Source of the DNA: Ursus arctos
Lineage: Eukaryota > Chordata > Mammalia > Carnivora > Ursidae
DNA: 64,000 bases
Direction: 5' to 3'
Assembly (NCBI RefSeq): GCF_023065955.2
Contig: NW_026622875.1
Location: 10,518,501 to 10,582,500 of the forward strand
The position numbers and the translations under genes are program-made. Each line of letters starts with the position of its first letter. Positions within the stretch are counted from its first letter, which is position 1. This document shows, piece by piece, positions 22,021-33,099 of this stretch. The notes under the pieces are model-generated. The model was not told the DNA's origin, made no database searches, and saw nothing but the letters and a program-made list of their open reading frames with translations.

Positions 22021-22600
22021 CACAGTAAACCCAGCGTTTGGGATTCAGGGCAGGCTAAGAGTTGGCGTTGGGGGATATGGAGAAGCTAAAAGGATATATC
22101 AGCAAAAACACTGCTGCAGAGGCAAAGGAAAGTACAGCCCCTTTGGGGAACCATGGGTAGTTCCATTGAACTGCATGGCAGTGAGCAAAGGCTGTAAACT
22201 GGTGACAAATGGGGCTGGGAAGGCCAAGGCCTTATAAGTCATGTTAAAGAGCTGGAAATTCATCTAAATATAATAATTAATTAAGAAGGCTTAAAAAAGA
22301 AAGTATTATAATCTTATGCACTTTTGAACAATTGTTCTGGCTGTACCATGGAGACTATTCTTAGAAAACGTAAGACCCGTAGGCAGGAAAATCTGTAAGG
22401 AGCCTCTAGCAATAGTTCAGACAAAAGGCAGTGGTGGCCTGAACTACAGTAGTGATGATAAGTACAGTGACAGATAAATTTGAGAGATATTTAAGAAGTC
22501 GACTTTGTAGGCCCTGGTGATTGTTTAGATGCCAGTAGAAAGGACAAGGAATAATCAGAACTTCTGGCTTGGGCAACTGAATAGGTGCTGTGCCATTTAC
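22021..22600 (-). mobile_element. L2 LINE fragment
   Basis: The plus strand is the complement of L2: tggggctgggaaggccaagg, tgaacaattgttctggctgt, gcaatagttcagacaaaagg, cttctggcttgggcaactg. This is the usual L2 order of landmarks with heavy divergence. Confidence 0.65.
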
Positions 22601-22724
22601 TGAAAACTGAAAACTGAGGAAAAGATGCAGTTGTTATGTGTATTAGCCATTCCGCAGAAATTGGTATTTTCATCATAACATTTATAATTGTTTTAAATTA
22701 CCTCCAGGTCCTTTACTTTGCCAC

Positions 22725-22845
22725 CAATTACAAATAATATACATTTTACAGATGAAAAATTCAAGGCGTAAAGAAATTGAATGACTTGCCCTTGATCACA
22801 TACATCATAAGTGGCAACATCAGGACTGGGGCAAGATCTTATGTT
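22725..22845 (-). repeat. MIR SINE
   Basis: Complement of the MIR core: attttacagatgaaaaattc, gacttgcccttgatcaca, aagtggcaacatcaggac. Confidence 0.75.
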
Positions 22846-24445
22846 TCTAACACCATTGCTTATTGCACTCTGACTCCCTTCCCTGGAAGCTGCATTAACT
22901 CTTAAGAACCACAGGGATACTATCTTTAGTAGTATTATCAGTGATTACTAAATGATGTTCTGATGACCTGAAAGAGATGATACTGCTTTCCAAGCTATTC
23001 AATCCACTCATCCAGCAAGGCAATTTCAGCCTCCCAGAGCTTTATGTCTTTTCGGGGATCTTATTTTTAAAAAGAACAACCTTGAAATAGTCTTCCTACC
23101 TTTCCCTTAAAAGTATTCCACAACGACATTAGAAATAAGATATTTGTTTCAAAAGAAATAAACATTCAGAAGTAGGTCCTCATCAGATAATAAAATCATC
23201 ATATTCTTATGATATTTACGTGGCAAAAATATCATGGAGTATATTTTCTGACTATAGGTAGATTATTTACCCTGGCTGCTTAATGAATTGTTTTATTTTC
23301 TACAACTGTTTTCCCTGTATTACTGTCTTAGCTTCAGAGAGGTTTTCTGAGACCAATATCCACTAACAAAAGCTGCTCTGCTGATACAAATAAAATAAAA
23401 TGCAATTTTCTGAAGTTTTCAAAATACTATTGCTAATAAGTAATGAAAAGAATCTTCTCAATCTTAATTTTCTTCCATACATGTTTATTAAAATTTGGGA
23501 CCTGCTACAAATTATTTATACCAAAATCTAGTGTAAGAAGATTCTGGAAAGATGGGACAACAACAAGCCATGACTTGCAAAATAAAAACAGACAGAGGAA
23601 CCATAACCATACTAAATAAGCCATGGAGAACATTAGGTAACAGACTATCCTCATGAACCTCAAAATACAAAGTGGATGAAGACAAACAATAGCTACAAGA
23701 CCTGATGGCATTAGCACTTGAGCAAGAGAAAGCAGAGGAAAGAAGTAGGGAATCTGATGGATCCCAGAATAAGAAAACCCCGAGAGAGCCAACAGCTAAT
23801 CACCGGAAAGCACATCAAGCTGATCTGGAAACAAGAGTTAAAATCAGGAGAGGTTTTGTTCAATTCAGTATTGGATGAATAAAAAGATTCCATGAGGGGA
23901 AGTAAAGGGGTTGAGAAGTTTAGCCCCTAGAAACTGGGTACTCTTGAAATCAACTTGCCATGGCTCTTTTTTAGAAGAGAGTCCACACTGAGGACTACTT
24001 CCACTGCTGAAAGTAGTATCAAAATCAAGCAGGGTATGTGAAACAGAGATGAAGGAAATAGAAGGTCTAGGCAAAAGCGGGGAAAGGGAAGAGAACCAGG
24101 AAATCTCAGAAAGTAAGTTGCCGTCTTTTGGAAAGCTATGCAAAAACAAGAGATGAGAGAGCGCTGTGAAAGGAGAAAAGCTATTGGGGCAAAGACCCCT
24201 TCAAAAATCACAGGGAGACAAATTTCACATTAAAATGTGAATGATGAGGCTGGAAAGCTTGTCCAACTATACAGTGAAAAAGCTATCAAAAACTTGTTAG
24301 GTCATGTCAAAAGGACTCAGAAGCCTGCTTGGTCATTAAGCATTGAGCATCTTCTAACATCACAAAAAAGACATAAGCTGACGTTACATGCCTTCTAATG
24401 AAGGAATACACCAGGACCTGGAGTCTTGCCAAAGGGATCCAATCT
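22846..24445. other. Unassigned DNA
   Basis: Repeat-poor. Reverse-strand open frames at 23505-24211 are up to 95 codons, overlap one another in different frames and have no recognisable domain. I regard them as chance. Confidence 0.4.
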
Positions 24446-24680
24446 GAGTTCAATCAATGGATTGAACTCCTGGTACCAGTTACCATTTTACAAGGACAGA
24501 GGTACATGATGATTTTGATCATGAAAAGGAAATCAGCCAAATCCACACAGTGGTAAACTTTACTAGTTGAATGTCCTGATTTTTTACGATATATGATGTA
24601 AGTGGGAGTTGGGGGACATAAAATGAAAAAACTGCAAATTAAAAGAGACTTTAAAAACATTTCAAGTAAAATTTTTAAAG
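24446..24680 (+). mobile_element. L1M 3'UTR fragment (L1MC-ME-like)
   Basis: Matches the older L1M 3'UTR landmarks aatcagccaaatccacacag, gttgaatgtcctgatttttt and attaaaagagacttta. The same family returns at 50826-51690. A perfect 10-bp hairpin, gagttcaatc/gattgaactc with loop AATG, lies at 24446-24469. Confidence 0.6.
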
Positions 24681-26756
24681 AGGCAAGACAAAACTACACT
24701 TTCTAGGAATTCACACTTGGGTAACAAAGCCATAAAGAAAAGAAGGAAGTGGTTACTTTCAGAGTTAGGATAAATGCTTTCCAAGACTCTAAGTATTTAA
24801 ATAACTTTTATAATGAAACCATGATTCATATGACCCACAGAGACCTCTGTGATTCAAGTTTTGAGATAATTCATTACCTGACATTTGAGAACCACATTAA
24901 TGAGCAAGAACTTCCCCCACTGGTGATATCTTGCTTTGTGTTGACATTCCTACAACCTGGCATGTAGTAAAGAGTCAATAATATTCACTGAAATGATCAT
25001 GGCTGCTTTTCAAGTTGCACATTTGGTTTTGAATTTTAAATCATCTTGAAATAGACACTTGTTCATTTGCCAGCCTCCATAAGACAACACAACTATGGTA
25101 TCAGAAATTCGGCTCATTCTTTGTAATTTTACCATTAATCTGGGGGACAATTCTAACATTTGAGAAATAAGTATTAATATTGCTTTCTTGCATGAAAATT
25201 TCCATAGAAAAACAATATTAATTCATTTTAATATTTTAATCCCTTTAAACATATAAATAAGTAAGTAAAGGAATGGTAGGTAACATATAAATATAATACC
25301 CATGATACTAGACATTTAAAAATAATTTTTTTTAGTTGGAGAATAGGGAGTACAATAAGAGTAATCTTCCAGTTATCACCTGAAAAATGCACATCAAGAT
25401 TTTATAAAGTAGAAAAACGATAACCAATATGAAACTTGCAAGAAAAATAATGTGTACTTATGGCTGGTTCGTTGTTAAAACCGTAGAATCTGTTTCAGGT
25501 ATAGATTTGTTTTTGATTATGACCTGAGATCATCCTAGTAACTTTCATCATGGTTATTGAACTATTTTCTACACTTTTGTCTCTACTTTGTTCTTTCTCT
25601 TTAGAACTCTGATTTCATTTTTGAAAGTGTAAAATCTATCTCTACTTCCTGAATATGGCAATTACATTTAGATATTTTTTAAAGGAGAGCTATTTTGAGC
25701 TGTTACATTTACTTTTCAAAATCATTACCTTTGTCATGGACAGAGTAACTTCAGAATAGTCAGTCTCTAAAAAGTAACTGTCCTTGAGTTTTTTTCCTTG
25801 AGAATTCAAAGTCATTTTTATCCTATGCCCTAGATAATGTCTCCTGATCAATTCTATTTTGCTGTTTCTGGCATTATTTGTTTCTGAGATTTGACAAATT
25901 TATACCATCCCTTCTAGAAACAGCTTGGCAAATTAAAATAAAAAAATATATTTTAAATATATTTAAATAAAAAAATAATATTTTAAAGTTTAAAATCACA
26001 AACTTTTCCAGTCCTAAGTGCTAATTTTGCCAGGTAAGAAGTTTTTCATACCCTCATGTTTGTGACCACAGAATATCATCCCAGCAGACCTCAGTAAATA
26101 GTGGTCAATTCAGAATAGGCAATAAATTTACTAAATTTATAATTATTAGCATTAAAATTAAAGCTATTAATTTTACTCACCCATGAAAATTTTAGGTAAA
26201 TCTGGAACTTAGGAACACACAGTGGTAATAGGTAGGTAATATATTTACTTTGTTTTAATACTTGGCATCATATAAACACAGGTGATGGAAGGGAGTTAAT
26301 TCTGTACAGCATTAAAACATATCCAATGGAAAAAATAACTCAGAAGTTTAGTTTTCCCAATACAAATATACACAGTGATCAGAGAGGCAGAGGCCTATAG
26401 CCAACACTCATTTAAGGAGAGCATTTAGTACAATGGCACCCCTAACAATGATACAGAAAGAGGATTTTCAAGATGCTAAGACCCAGGGCTGCTTATTGGG
26501 GCCCTGCACAAATGTTTGACCAAAGAGGTAAAGAATGCTAAAATCCATCCCATGCTCTACTTGCCAATCTCCGCACCCTGGCTTGGGATGGCTTACCCCA
26601 ATATGTATTATGATAGATAAGTTACCCCAGTATGTGTTCTGATAGATGAGCCATGCCTCCAAGCAACAGCATCCTCAGAGATGGGTCTTTTCCTACTGTC
26701 ACAGAGGTAATGCACTTCTGCCCTAGAACCACTGAATTAAAATATACAGGAGTGGG
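24681..26756. other. Unassigned DNA
   Basis: No gene. 24925-24990 resembles the L2 3' end (cctggcatgtagtaaagagtcaa). 25935-25990 is a T/A palindromic low-complexity patch. The rest is unrecognised. Confidence 0.4.
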
Positions 26757-26766
26757 CCCCCATCAC

Positions 26767-27036
26767 TTTTTTTAAAAATTTAAATTCAATTTCCAACATA
26801 TAGTACATTGTTGGTTTCAGATGTAGAGTTCAGTAATTCATCAGTGGCATATAACACTCAGTGCTCATCACCTCACGTGTCCTCCTTAATGCCTGTCACC
26901 CAGTTACCCCATGCCCTCGTTAATGCCCATGACCCAGTTACCCCATCCCTCTACCCACCACCCCTCCAGCAACCCTCAGTTTATTTCCTATAGTCAAGAG
27001 TCTCTCATGGTTTGTCTCTCTCTCTGATTTCTTCAG
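26767..27036 (-). mobile_element. Carnivore L1 3' end, with inverted tRNA piece at its 5' side
   Basis: The plus strand is the complement of the carnivore L1 3'UTR (ccaacatatagtacattg, cactcagtgctcatcac, agagtctctcatggtttgtc). The poly(A) complement is at the left. Duplications cccccatcac at 26757-26766 and 27082-27091 enclose both this L1 and the tRNA-like segment that follows. Confidence 0.88.
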
Positions 27037-27038
27037 TC

Positions 27039-27076
27039 CCTTCAATAGCTCGGCTGGTAGAGCAAAGGACTGCAGG
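27039..27076 (+). pseudogene. tRNA-Tyr 5' half, fused to an L1
   Basis: ccttcaatagctcggctggt and the following agagcaaaggactgcag match mammalian tRNA-Tyr (GUA) from base 1 to base 37, with five differences that are all transitions. Acceptor 5' strand, D arm and anticodon 5' strand are present. The match stops in the anticodon loop, where tRNA halves end and where the tRNA-Tyr intron begins. The tRNA sense strand is opposite to the L1 sense strand, yet both lie within one target duplication. It is not a functional tRNA gene because the 3' half is absent. Confidence 0.8.
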
Positions 27077-27114
27077 TGACTCCCCCATCACCTTTTATTT
27101 TTAAAATCTCCTGA

Positions 27115-27285
27115 AGGGGGCACCTGGGTGGCTCAGACAGTTAAGTAATGGACTCTTGATTTTGGCTCAGGTCATGATCTCAGGGCCGGGAGATTGAGTA
27201 GTCCCACATTGGGTTCCATGCTCAGCATGGAGTCTGCTTGAGTTTCTTGTCTTCTCCCTTTGCCCCTCCTCTCTTTCTCTCTCTC

Positions 27286-27325
<40 letters not shown>

Positions 27326-27335
27326 AATTAAAAAA
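27115..27335 (+). mobile_element. CAN-SINE with (AAAT)n tail and TSD
   Basis: Head gggcacctgggtggctcag, B-box side diverged, tail (AAAT)n at about 27288-27327. Duplications aaaatctcctga at 27103-27114 and 27336-27347 are identical. Confidence 0.95.
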
Positions 27336-27347
27336 AAAATCTCCTGA

Positions 27348-29167
27348 TGATTCCTAAGGACTTCCCATAGCTAAGAGAAATTTTAGAAATAGCACTACTT
27401 CTTATACCATATCTTTTCAATACACTGGAGTTAGTGTAGGGTGGCAACATAAATGAATGAATGAATATGTTCAGCTGAACCAGAAATCTTGTATTAGAGT
27501 GCTTTATCTTCATAATACATGGGTTAAATCTAGGCAGCACAAAATCAACCGAATGACAGTTAAAAAATTAAGTCATTCTACAACATGCTAGATATACATA
27601 TTATTTAACAGATAATTTGATTTTCCACCCATGGATTATATAACAAATTGGTCATTCTGACACTGTATAGGGAAAACTTTAATCACAACTTACAGAAATT
27701 ATAACACTGAGAGTAATATAATGTAAGAGAGAAAAAGGAAGACACATAAATTTTGGAATACTCATAAGCAGAAGGACTTGGGGGAACATTTTATTTACAT
27801 AGTCTCAAAACTGAGATTGCTGGATCAAGGAAGATAAACAAGAAGGAAAAAAGAAAAGAAAAAAATTAAGGCTCAACTAATTTAATAAACTATGGCAAAA
27901 TTAAGTAAGATAAGAGCATGGATGGATTTTTCCAGGGAATCATCAACAATGGCCATAGTTAGGCTTGTGCATAAACATATCCTACAAACAGTGGTAAAAC
28001 AAGAGTCCTGAATGAGGTAATAGCATGGGGGAAAAAATGGTTTATAGTCGGACATTTCTTTAAAATTCCAGCTTCATCAGGTATACCTGTGTTAATCTTG
28101 TTAATTTCCTTCTTCAAGCTTCAGTTTATTCAACTACATGTCATAGGATTATGTGAGAAAGACACACAAAAATTGCCTAATAGTACAGAGTACAGAGCAA
28201 ACACAAAGTAAATACTAACACTAAGCAATTGTCTTACTAATTTGCAAGATTGCTACTCCGTAACAGCATCAATCTCAAGAATACTGAGAGGGAAGCCAAC
28301 TCCCTCTCTTCAGGAAAATCAGAGGCAGAGAAGATGATGCATGGAGGGTTGGGCATGGAAACTTCGCAAGCAGACAGTCAAGAAAAGAGGGCCCGATTTT
28401 AACGTCAAAATTTCAGTCGTAAGCTTAGAAACCTCCCTAAAATATTCACTTGCTTCTCACTCCTTTAAACTATAATTTCTGTTAGTGTATTTAAGATATT
28501 TTTTTTATTCTCTCGACTCTACCTTTTCTCTCTCTAGTTTATTTACTGTAGCGTCCCTCACTCTACAAATTCACCCACCTTGTGGAAACCCCCTATCCAC
28601 TGACTTTACCACTGACCATAAACTCCTTTATGTTCTCACTTCTCTCTTTATCCAGCTGGGTATTGGGAATCCACTTCTGGTATCACTCTTTTATATAGGT
28701 TATTTATTTTCCTCGCTCCTCTCTCCCTTCACCCTTCTCTTTTGGAAACTCATAATTCTGTTTAATTCAACTCTTGACTTTTTCTGCAGTGTTGGGAGTG
28801 AGTAAAGATTTGGGTACTGTTCTGTTCTGTGCAGATGAACAGAGAAGGAGAAAGACACACAATTGTGGTCTACCTTGAAATCTGAAAATACAAGTGGGCA
28901 TTCAGCACTACCCTGCAATCTAGCGGCATTCTCCCAGTAAATTAACTTTCTTCTTCTCTTGGAAAACTAATTCACACCTTCTCCTAAACTCAAATTTCCA
29001 TTATCTCCTCCCTCCTTTCTCACTTTCTTGATGAACTTGAGATCTGTATCACTTAGAAAATTAGAAGCAATAGCACAAAATCCTCTCCAGTGACAAATAT
29101 GCTCAACCCCCTGCTTCTGTAGCCATATACTCTGCCTTCCCTCCTGTTGCAATAGTATTCTTAACCT
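27348..29167. other. Unassigned DNA
   Basis: No gene recognised. The 106-codon open frame at 28485-28805 is Leu/Phe/Ser-rich from pyrimidine-rich DNA and has no domain. 28960-29155 looks like an old dispersed repeat that I cannot name. Confidence 0.4.
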
Positions 29168-29216
29168 TGTGTCTGTGTGTGTGTGTGTGTGCCTGTGCAT
29201 GCGTGTGTGTGCGCAC
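29168..29216. repeat. (GT)n imperfect microsatellite
   Basis: GT-rich tract interrupted by GCCTGTGCATGC and ending in gcgcacatatg. Alternating purine-pyrimidine throughout, so Z-DNA-prone. Confidence 0.9.
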
Positions 29217-29495
29217 ATATGTGCCATGAGACCCTTTAGCAGTCTGGTGAAGCCTATGGATTCTTTTCAGAATAATGTTCTCAAATGCATAAAACACAAT
29301 GCTGAGGAATACAAAGGAAACCAATTATATTAAAATTCAACTATCAAAATGTTAAAAACCTATTGTACAGTAATACATGTGTTTCCTTACTAATGTATTA
29401 TACAAGATTATCTAGAAGTAGTCTAATAACTACCATATCTTAATATAGTGAGGAGAAAAATACTTAAGATATTTCCAACAGTTGTTTTGTGATTT
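29217..29495. other. Probable ancient dispersed repeat, family unknown
   Basis: gagaccctttagcagtctgg, tgaagcctatggattctttt and gaaaccaattatattaaaat are phrases I associate with a widely dispersed old mammalian repeat, but I cannot assign the family. Confidence 0.35.
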
Positions 29496-29512
29496 GAAAA
29501 TATCTATATTGG

Positions 29513-29713
29513 GGGCGCCTGGGTGGCACAGCGGTTAAGCGTCTGCCTTCGGCTCAGGGCGTGATCCCGGCGTTATGGGATCGAGCCCCACATCAGGCTC
29601 CTCTGCTATGAGCCTGCTTCTTCCTCTCCCACTCCCCCTGCTTGTGTTCCCTCTCTCGCTGGCTGTCTCTATCTCTGTCAAATAAATAAATAAATTTAAA
29701 AAAAAAAAAAAAA
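29513..29713 (+). mobile_element. Young bear-type CAN-SINE with perfect TSD
   Basis: The cleanest SINE of the younger subtype: ggcgcctgggtggcacagcg, ggctcagggcgtgatcccgg, gctcctctgctatgagcc, ctctctcgctggctgtctct, then (AAAT)n and a pure A tail. Identical 17-bp duplications gaaaatatctatattgg lie at 29496-29512 and 29714-29730. Both internal promoter boxes (A box around ggcacagcggtta, B box around gggatcgagcc) are intact. Confidence 0.97.
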
Positions 29714-29879
29714 GAAAATATCTATATTGGTAGCCAAATCTGATATGTTGATTCATTATTGAAGGAAACATTAAATTTCAGTTAGAGATCAATAAAATAA
29801 ACGTAGTTTTTTTGCCCATCTGAGCTCACAAAATTTCTGAATTCTTACCTATGGGCTTCTTGAAATCGGTGGATACCAA

Positions 29880-31250
29880 ATTTTAAATTTCACTTATACA
29901 AAAGCTGACTATATATTGGGTGAAAAACAAATTTCAAGGGATTAAAATCTGACTCTAGTGAAGCTAAACCATAGAAATCAATAATAAAAAGACAACTTGC
30001 AAATATCTCTAGATTTGGAAATTAAGAAATACTAAATAACTCATGTGTCAAATAATGAATTAAAGTAAAAATTAGAAAAAATTTAAATCTAAATTATAAT
30101 TGTAACAAAAGATGAAATACCCCAAATTTTTGTGATGTAGATAAAGAAGTGTTAAAGGACATTTATAGCCTTTAAATTCAAATACAAAAACAGAAAGGAA
30201 GGGTTGAAAATTAATAAACCAAGTATCCATCTCAAGAAGTAAGAAAAAGAAAAACAAAATAAACTCAAAGAAAATGGAAGAATGGTAGGAGTAGAAAATA
30301 ATGAAATAAACAAACATACATTTAGAGGGAATCAACAAAGCCACAGACTGATTTTTTGAAAAGATTAACCTGTTCATAAAACTCTTGGAAGAATAATCAA
30401 GAAAAACAAAAGACAACACATATCACCCAAGGAACATCACTATAGATCCTACAAACATTAAAAATACATATGAGCATGTTATAAGCAACTTTACACTGAT
30501 AAAATATTGAAAATTTAAGTGGTATGGACACAATTTTAATAAAGAATATTTACAATGTGAACAAAGAAGATACAAAAATGTGAATAGTCTTGTGATTATT
30601 AAGGAAATTAAATCCATAATTAAAAACCTCTTAAAGAAAACTTCAGGCCAAGATGGCACCTGGTGAATTTTTCCAAGCATTTAAAGAAGAGTTGTCCTCC
30701 ATTTTACAAAAACCCTTAGAATATAAAGGGAAAAGTGAAAACTGTTTAACTTGTTTTGGCACCATAAACTTCATATCAAAATCTGACAAGAAAACAACAA
30801 GGAAAGAAAATTAAGTCCAACCCCACCCATGCACATAGACACAAAAATCCTAAACAAGATGTTAGCTAATCATATTCAATAAATACAAAATAAATAAAAT
30901 ATAATAATCAAGATGATAATAATCAAGGTTGTTTTAACACTTTAAAATAGCATAATTCACCACATTAACAAAATGAAGAGGAAACAAACGTGATCTCAGT
31001 AGATGTAGAAAAAAGTTTCATAAAATTTGACATCTATTTTAATAATTTAAAAATAGCAACTAGGAGCTTCTTTAATATGATTTTTTAAATGGACAACAAA
31101 AAATATCTACAAAACATAAAATTTATCTAAGTTAACGAATATAAGATATTCATAAAAGAACTTTTTTTTTTAGAATATCAGCAGCAACAATTTAGAAAAT
31201 AACCTGTGCAAAGTAGTATCACTAAAGATAGCATCAACAAATATCAAATA
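29880..31250 (+). mobile_element. Ancient L1M ORF2 fragment
   Basis: Highly decayed ORF2 in the forward direction: ctgattttttgaaaagatta, actcttggaagaataatcaa, ccaagatggcacctggtgaa, gattataatcaag-type palm sequence, then cagtagatgtagaaaaaagt near 31000. No intact frame. Long open frames on the reverse strand here (30072-30419, 30423-30680) are antisense shadows. Confidence 0.75.
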
Positions 31251-31596
31251 AGCACCTTTGTTCCCATTTTCTGGTCAAGGGGAAGCCTAACGCACCCAAG
31301 GAGAAATGAACACAAGATGGAGGTGGAGTAGGAATGGCACTTAAAGCAGTGGTGGAAGGGAGGTTGGAGCTCTTTGATAAGGAAGTGCCATAGACTGTCT
31401 AACCAAACATGAGGAAGGATTGCAGCTGCTGCAAAGATGGTGGCAGCCCTATGGCAGTGCTTCTACCAACATTTTACGTTACATTTCAAACACTAGAAAT
31501 AAAAATGAATTCAAGTTTAGGAAATCAATTTGCAGGATCAGAATTATACATAGCTGCATGTTCTATAAAATCTCCCAGAACAAAAGAAGCATTTTT
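31251..31596. other. Unassigned DNA
   Basis: No repeat or gene recognised. Unusually purine-rich around 31290-31450. Confidence 0.35.
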
Positions 31597-31870
31597 TAAA
31601 ATAAATGTTAGGTTTATTTAGGTATAACGTAGATACAGTAAAACTGATTCCTTCCTTTGTATATGAGTTTTGACAAACATGTTCAGTCATGTAACCAAGA
31701 CTACAACCAAGATAGAGAGTATGGCTGTCTCCCTCAAATTTCTCTTGTGCCACTTTGTGGTCAATCTCCTCCTCTCTTCCCTAGCCTTTGGCAAGGATTA
31801 TTGATGTTTCATAGTTTTAACTTTTACAGAGGGTCACATGCCTCTTTGCTTCCAGAAATATCTTTTAAAT
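31597..31870 (-). mobile_element. Ancient L1M 3'UTR fragment
   Basis: The plus strand reads as the complement of an older L1M 3' end: tatgagttttgacaaacatg, cagtcatgtaaccaagacta, cactttgtggtcaatctcc, tagcctttggcaaggatt. Strongly diverged. Confidence 0.6.
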
Positions 31871-31879
31871 GAATATAGG

Positions 31880-32098
31880 TACTGGGCAGTGGGTGGCACA
31901 GTTGGTCAAGTATCCAACTCTTGATTTTAACTCAGGTCATGATCTCAGGGTCATGAGATTGAGCCCAGAACCCATGCTGGGCACAGAGCCTCCTTAAGAG
32001 TCTCTCTCTCCCTTTACCTCTGTCCCTCCTTCCACTCTAACAGCTCCCACAAGTGCAGTCATGGGCTCTCTCTATATATATTTAAAAAAATTTTTTTT
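31880..32098 (+). mobile_element. Old degraded CAN-SINE
   Basis: gtgggtggcacagttggtca, aactcaggtcatgatctcag and gagattgagcc survive, with a decayed CT-rich region and tail. It is flanked by related gaatatag-actggg sequences at 31869-31888 and 32100-32116, its probable duplication. Confidence 0.85.
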
Positions 32099-32112
32099 TA
32101 AAGAATATAGCA

Positions 32113-32322
32113 CTGGGATGCCTGGGTGGCTCAGTCAGTTAAGCGTCTGCCTTTGGCTCAGGTCATGATCTCAGGGTCCTGGGATCGAGTCCCTCATCGG
32201 GCTCTCTGCTCAGCAGAGAGCTTGCTTCTCCCTCTCCCTCTGCCCCTGCCACTTCCCCTGCTTGTGCTCTCTCTGTCTCTCTCTCACAAATAAATAAATA
32301 AAATCTTAAAAAAAACATAAAG
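32113..32322 (+). mobile_element. CAN-SINE inserted beside the previous SINE, with TSD
   Basis: Well preserved head (gatgcctgggtggctcagtc) and B-box side (gggtcctgggatcgagtcc). Identical 13-bp duplications aaagaatatagca lie at 32100-32112 and 32323-32335. Confidence 0.95.
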
Positions 32323-32336
32323 AAAGAATATAGCAT

Positions 32337-32447
32337 TAAGGAGGGCACATGAGGTGATGAGTACTGGGTGTTATACGCAACTAATGAATCACTGAACACT
32401 ACATCAAAAGCTAATGATGTACTATACGTTGGCTAATTGAATTTAAA
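32337..32447 (+). mobile_element. Short 5'-truncated carnivore L1 3' end
   Basis: About 110 bases: ggagggcacatgaggtgatg, actgggtgttatacgcaac, actacatcaaaagctaatg, then an A-rich end. The flanks aaagaatata at 32323-32332 and 32446-32455 are the probable duplication, the same target used by the two SINEs before it. Confidence 0.88.
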
Positions 32448-32618
32448 AAAAGAATATAAGTATTTATAAAACACTTCAAAATTTTCTCACTACAACAGCA
32501 TTTTACTATAGAAATTTCTGATAACTTCATATTCTAAGTAAAACTTTGAGTAAAAATCCTATGCACAGTATAGTCATGTGTATTAAAACAGACAAAATAT
32601 TAAATACAGATAAAAATA

Positions 32619-33085
32619 CAGTGGTCCCCCCTTATCTGTGGAGAATATGTTCCAAGACCCCCAGCAGATGCCTGAAACTGCAGATAGTACCAAGTCCTAT
32701 ATATACTATGTTTTTTCCTATGCACACATACCTATGATAAAGTTTAATTTATAAATTAGGCATAATGAGAGACAAACAGTAATAACTACTGATAAAAATA
32801 GAACAATTATAACAATATACTGTAATTAAAGTTATGTGAATGTGGTCTTTCTCTCAAAATATCTTACTGTTCAGTATTCACCCTTCTTGTGATGATGCGA
32901 GATGATAAAATGCCGATGTGATGAGATAAAGAGAGGTGAATGATGCAGGCAGTGTGACTGAGCGTTAGGTTACTACTGACCTTCTGACGATTCGATTCAT
33001 CAGGAGGATCGTCTGCTTTTAGACTGTGGTTGACTGCTGGTAACTGAAACTGCAGAAAACAAAACCACAGATAAGTGGGAACTAT
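32619..33085. mobile_element. Tigger-like non-autonomous DNA transposon
   Basis: About 467 bp with matching terminal inverted repeats: cagtggtccccccttatctg at the left and the complement of cagataagtgggaactatg at the right, next to TA dinucleotides as expected for mariner/Tigger insertion. The interior has subterminal ctgaaactgcag copies (about 32672 and 33043). No transposase frame. Exact subfamily not assigned. Confidence 0.75.
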
Positions 33086-33099
33086 GATATATGAAAATA

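Noticed and set aside
27039..27076. Functional tRNA-Tyr gene
   Set aside because: Only the 5' half is present and no 3' half or T arm follows before the target duplication.
28485..28805. 106-codon Leu/Phe/Ser-rich frame with apparent hydrophobic segments
   Set aside because: Hydrophobicity follows from pyrimidine-rich DNA. No signal, domain or splice context is convincing.
29513..29590. tRNA-Lys gene at SINE heads
   Set aside because: A and B boxes are present, but the body continues into the SINE CT block and tail. These are tRNA-derived SINEs.
30072..30680. Reverse-strand frames of 115 and 85 codons
   Set aside because: Antisense to an old L1 ORF2. Long antisense frames arise from its A-rich sense strand.
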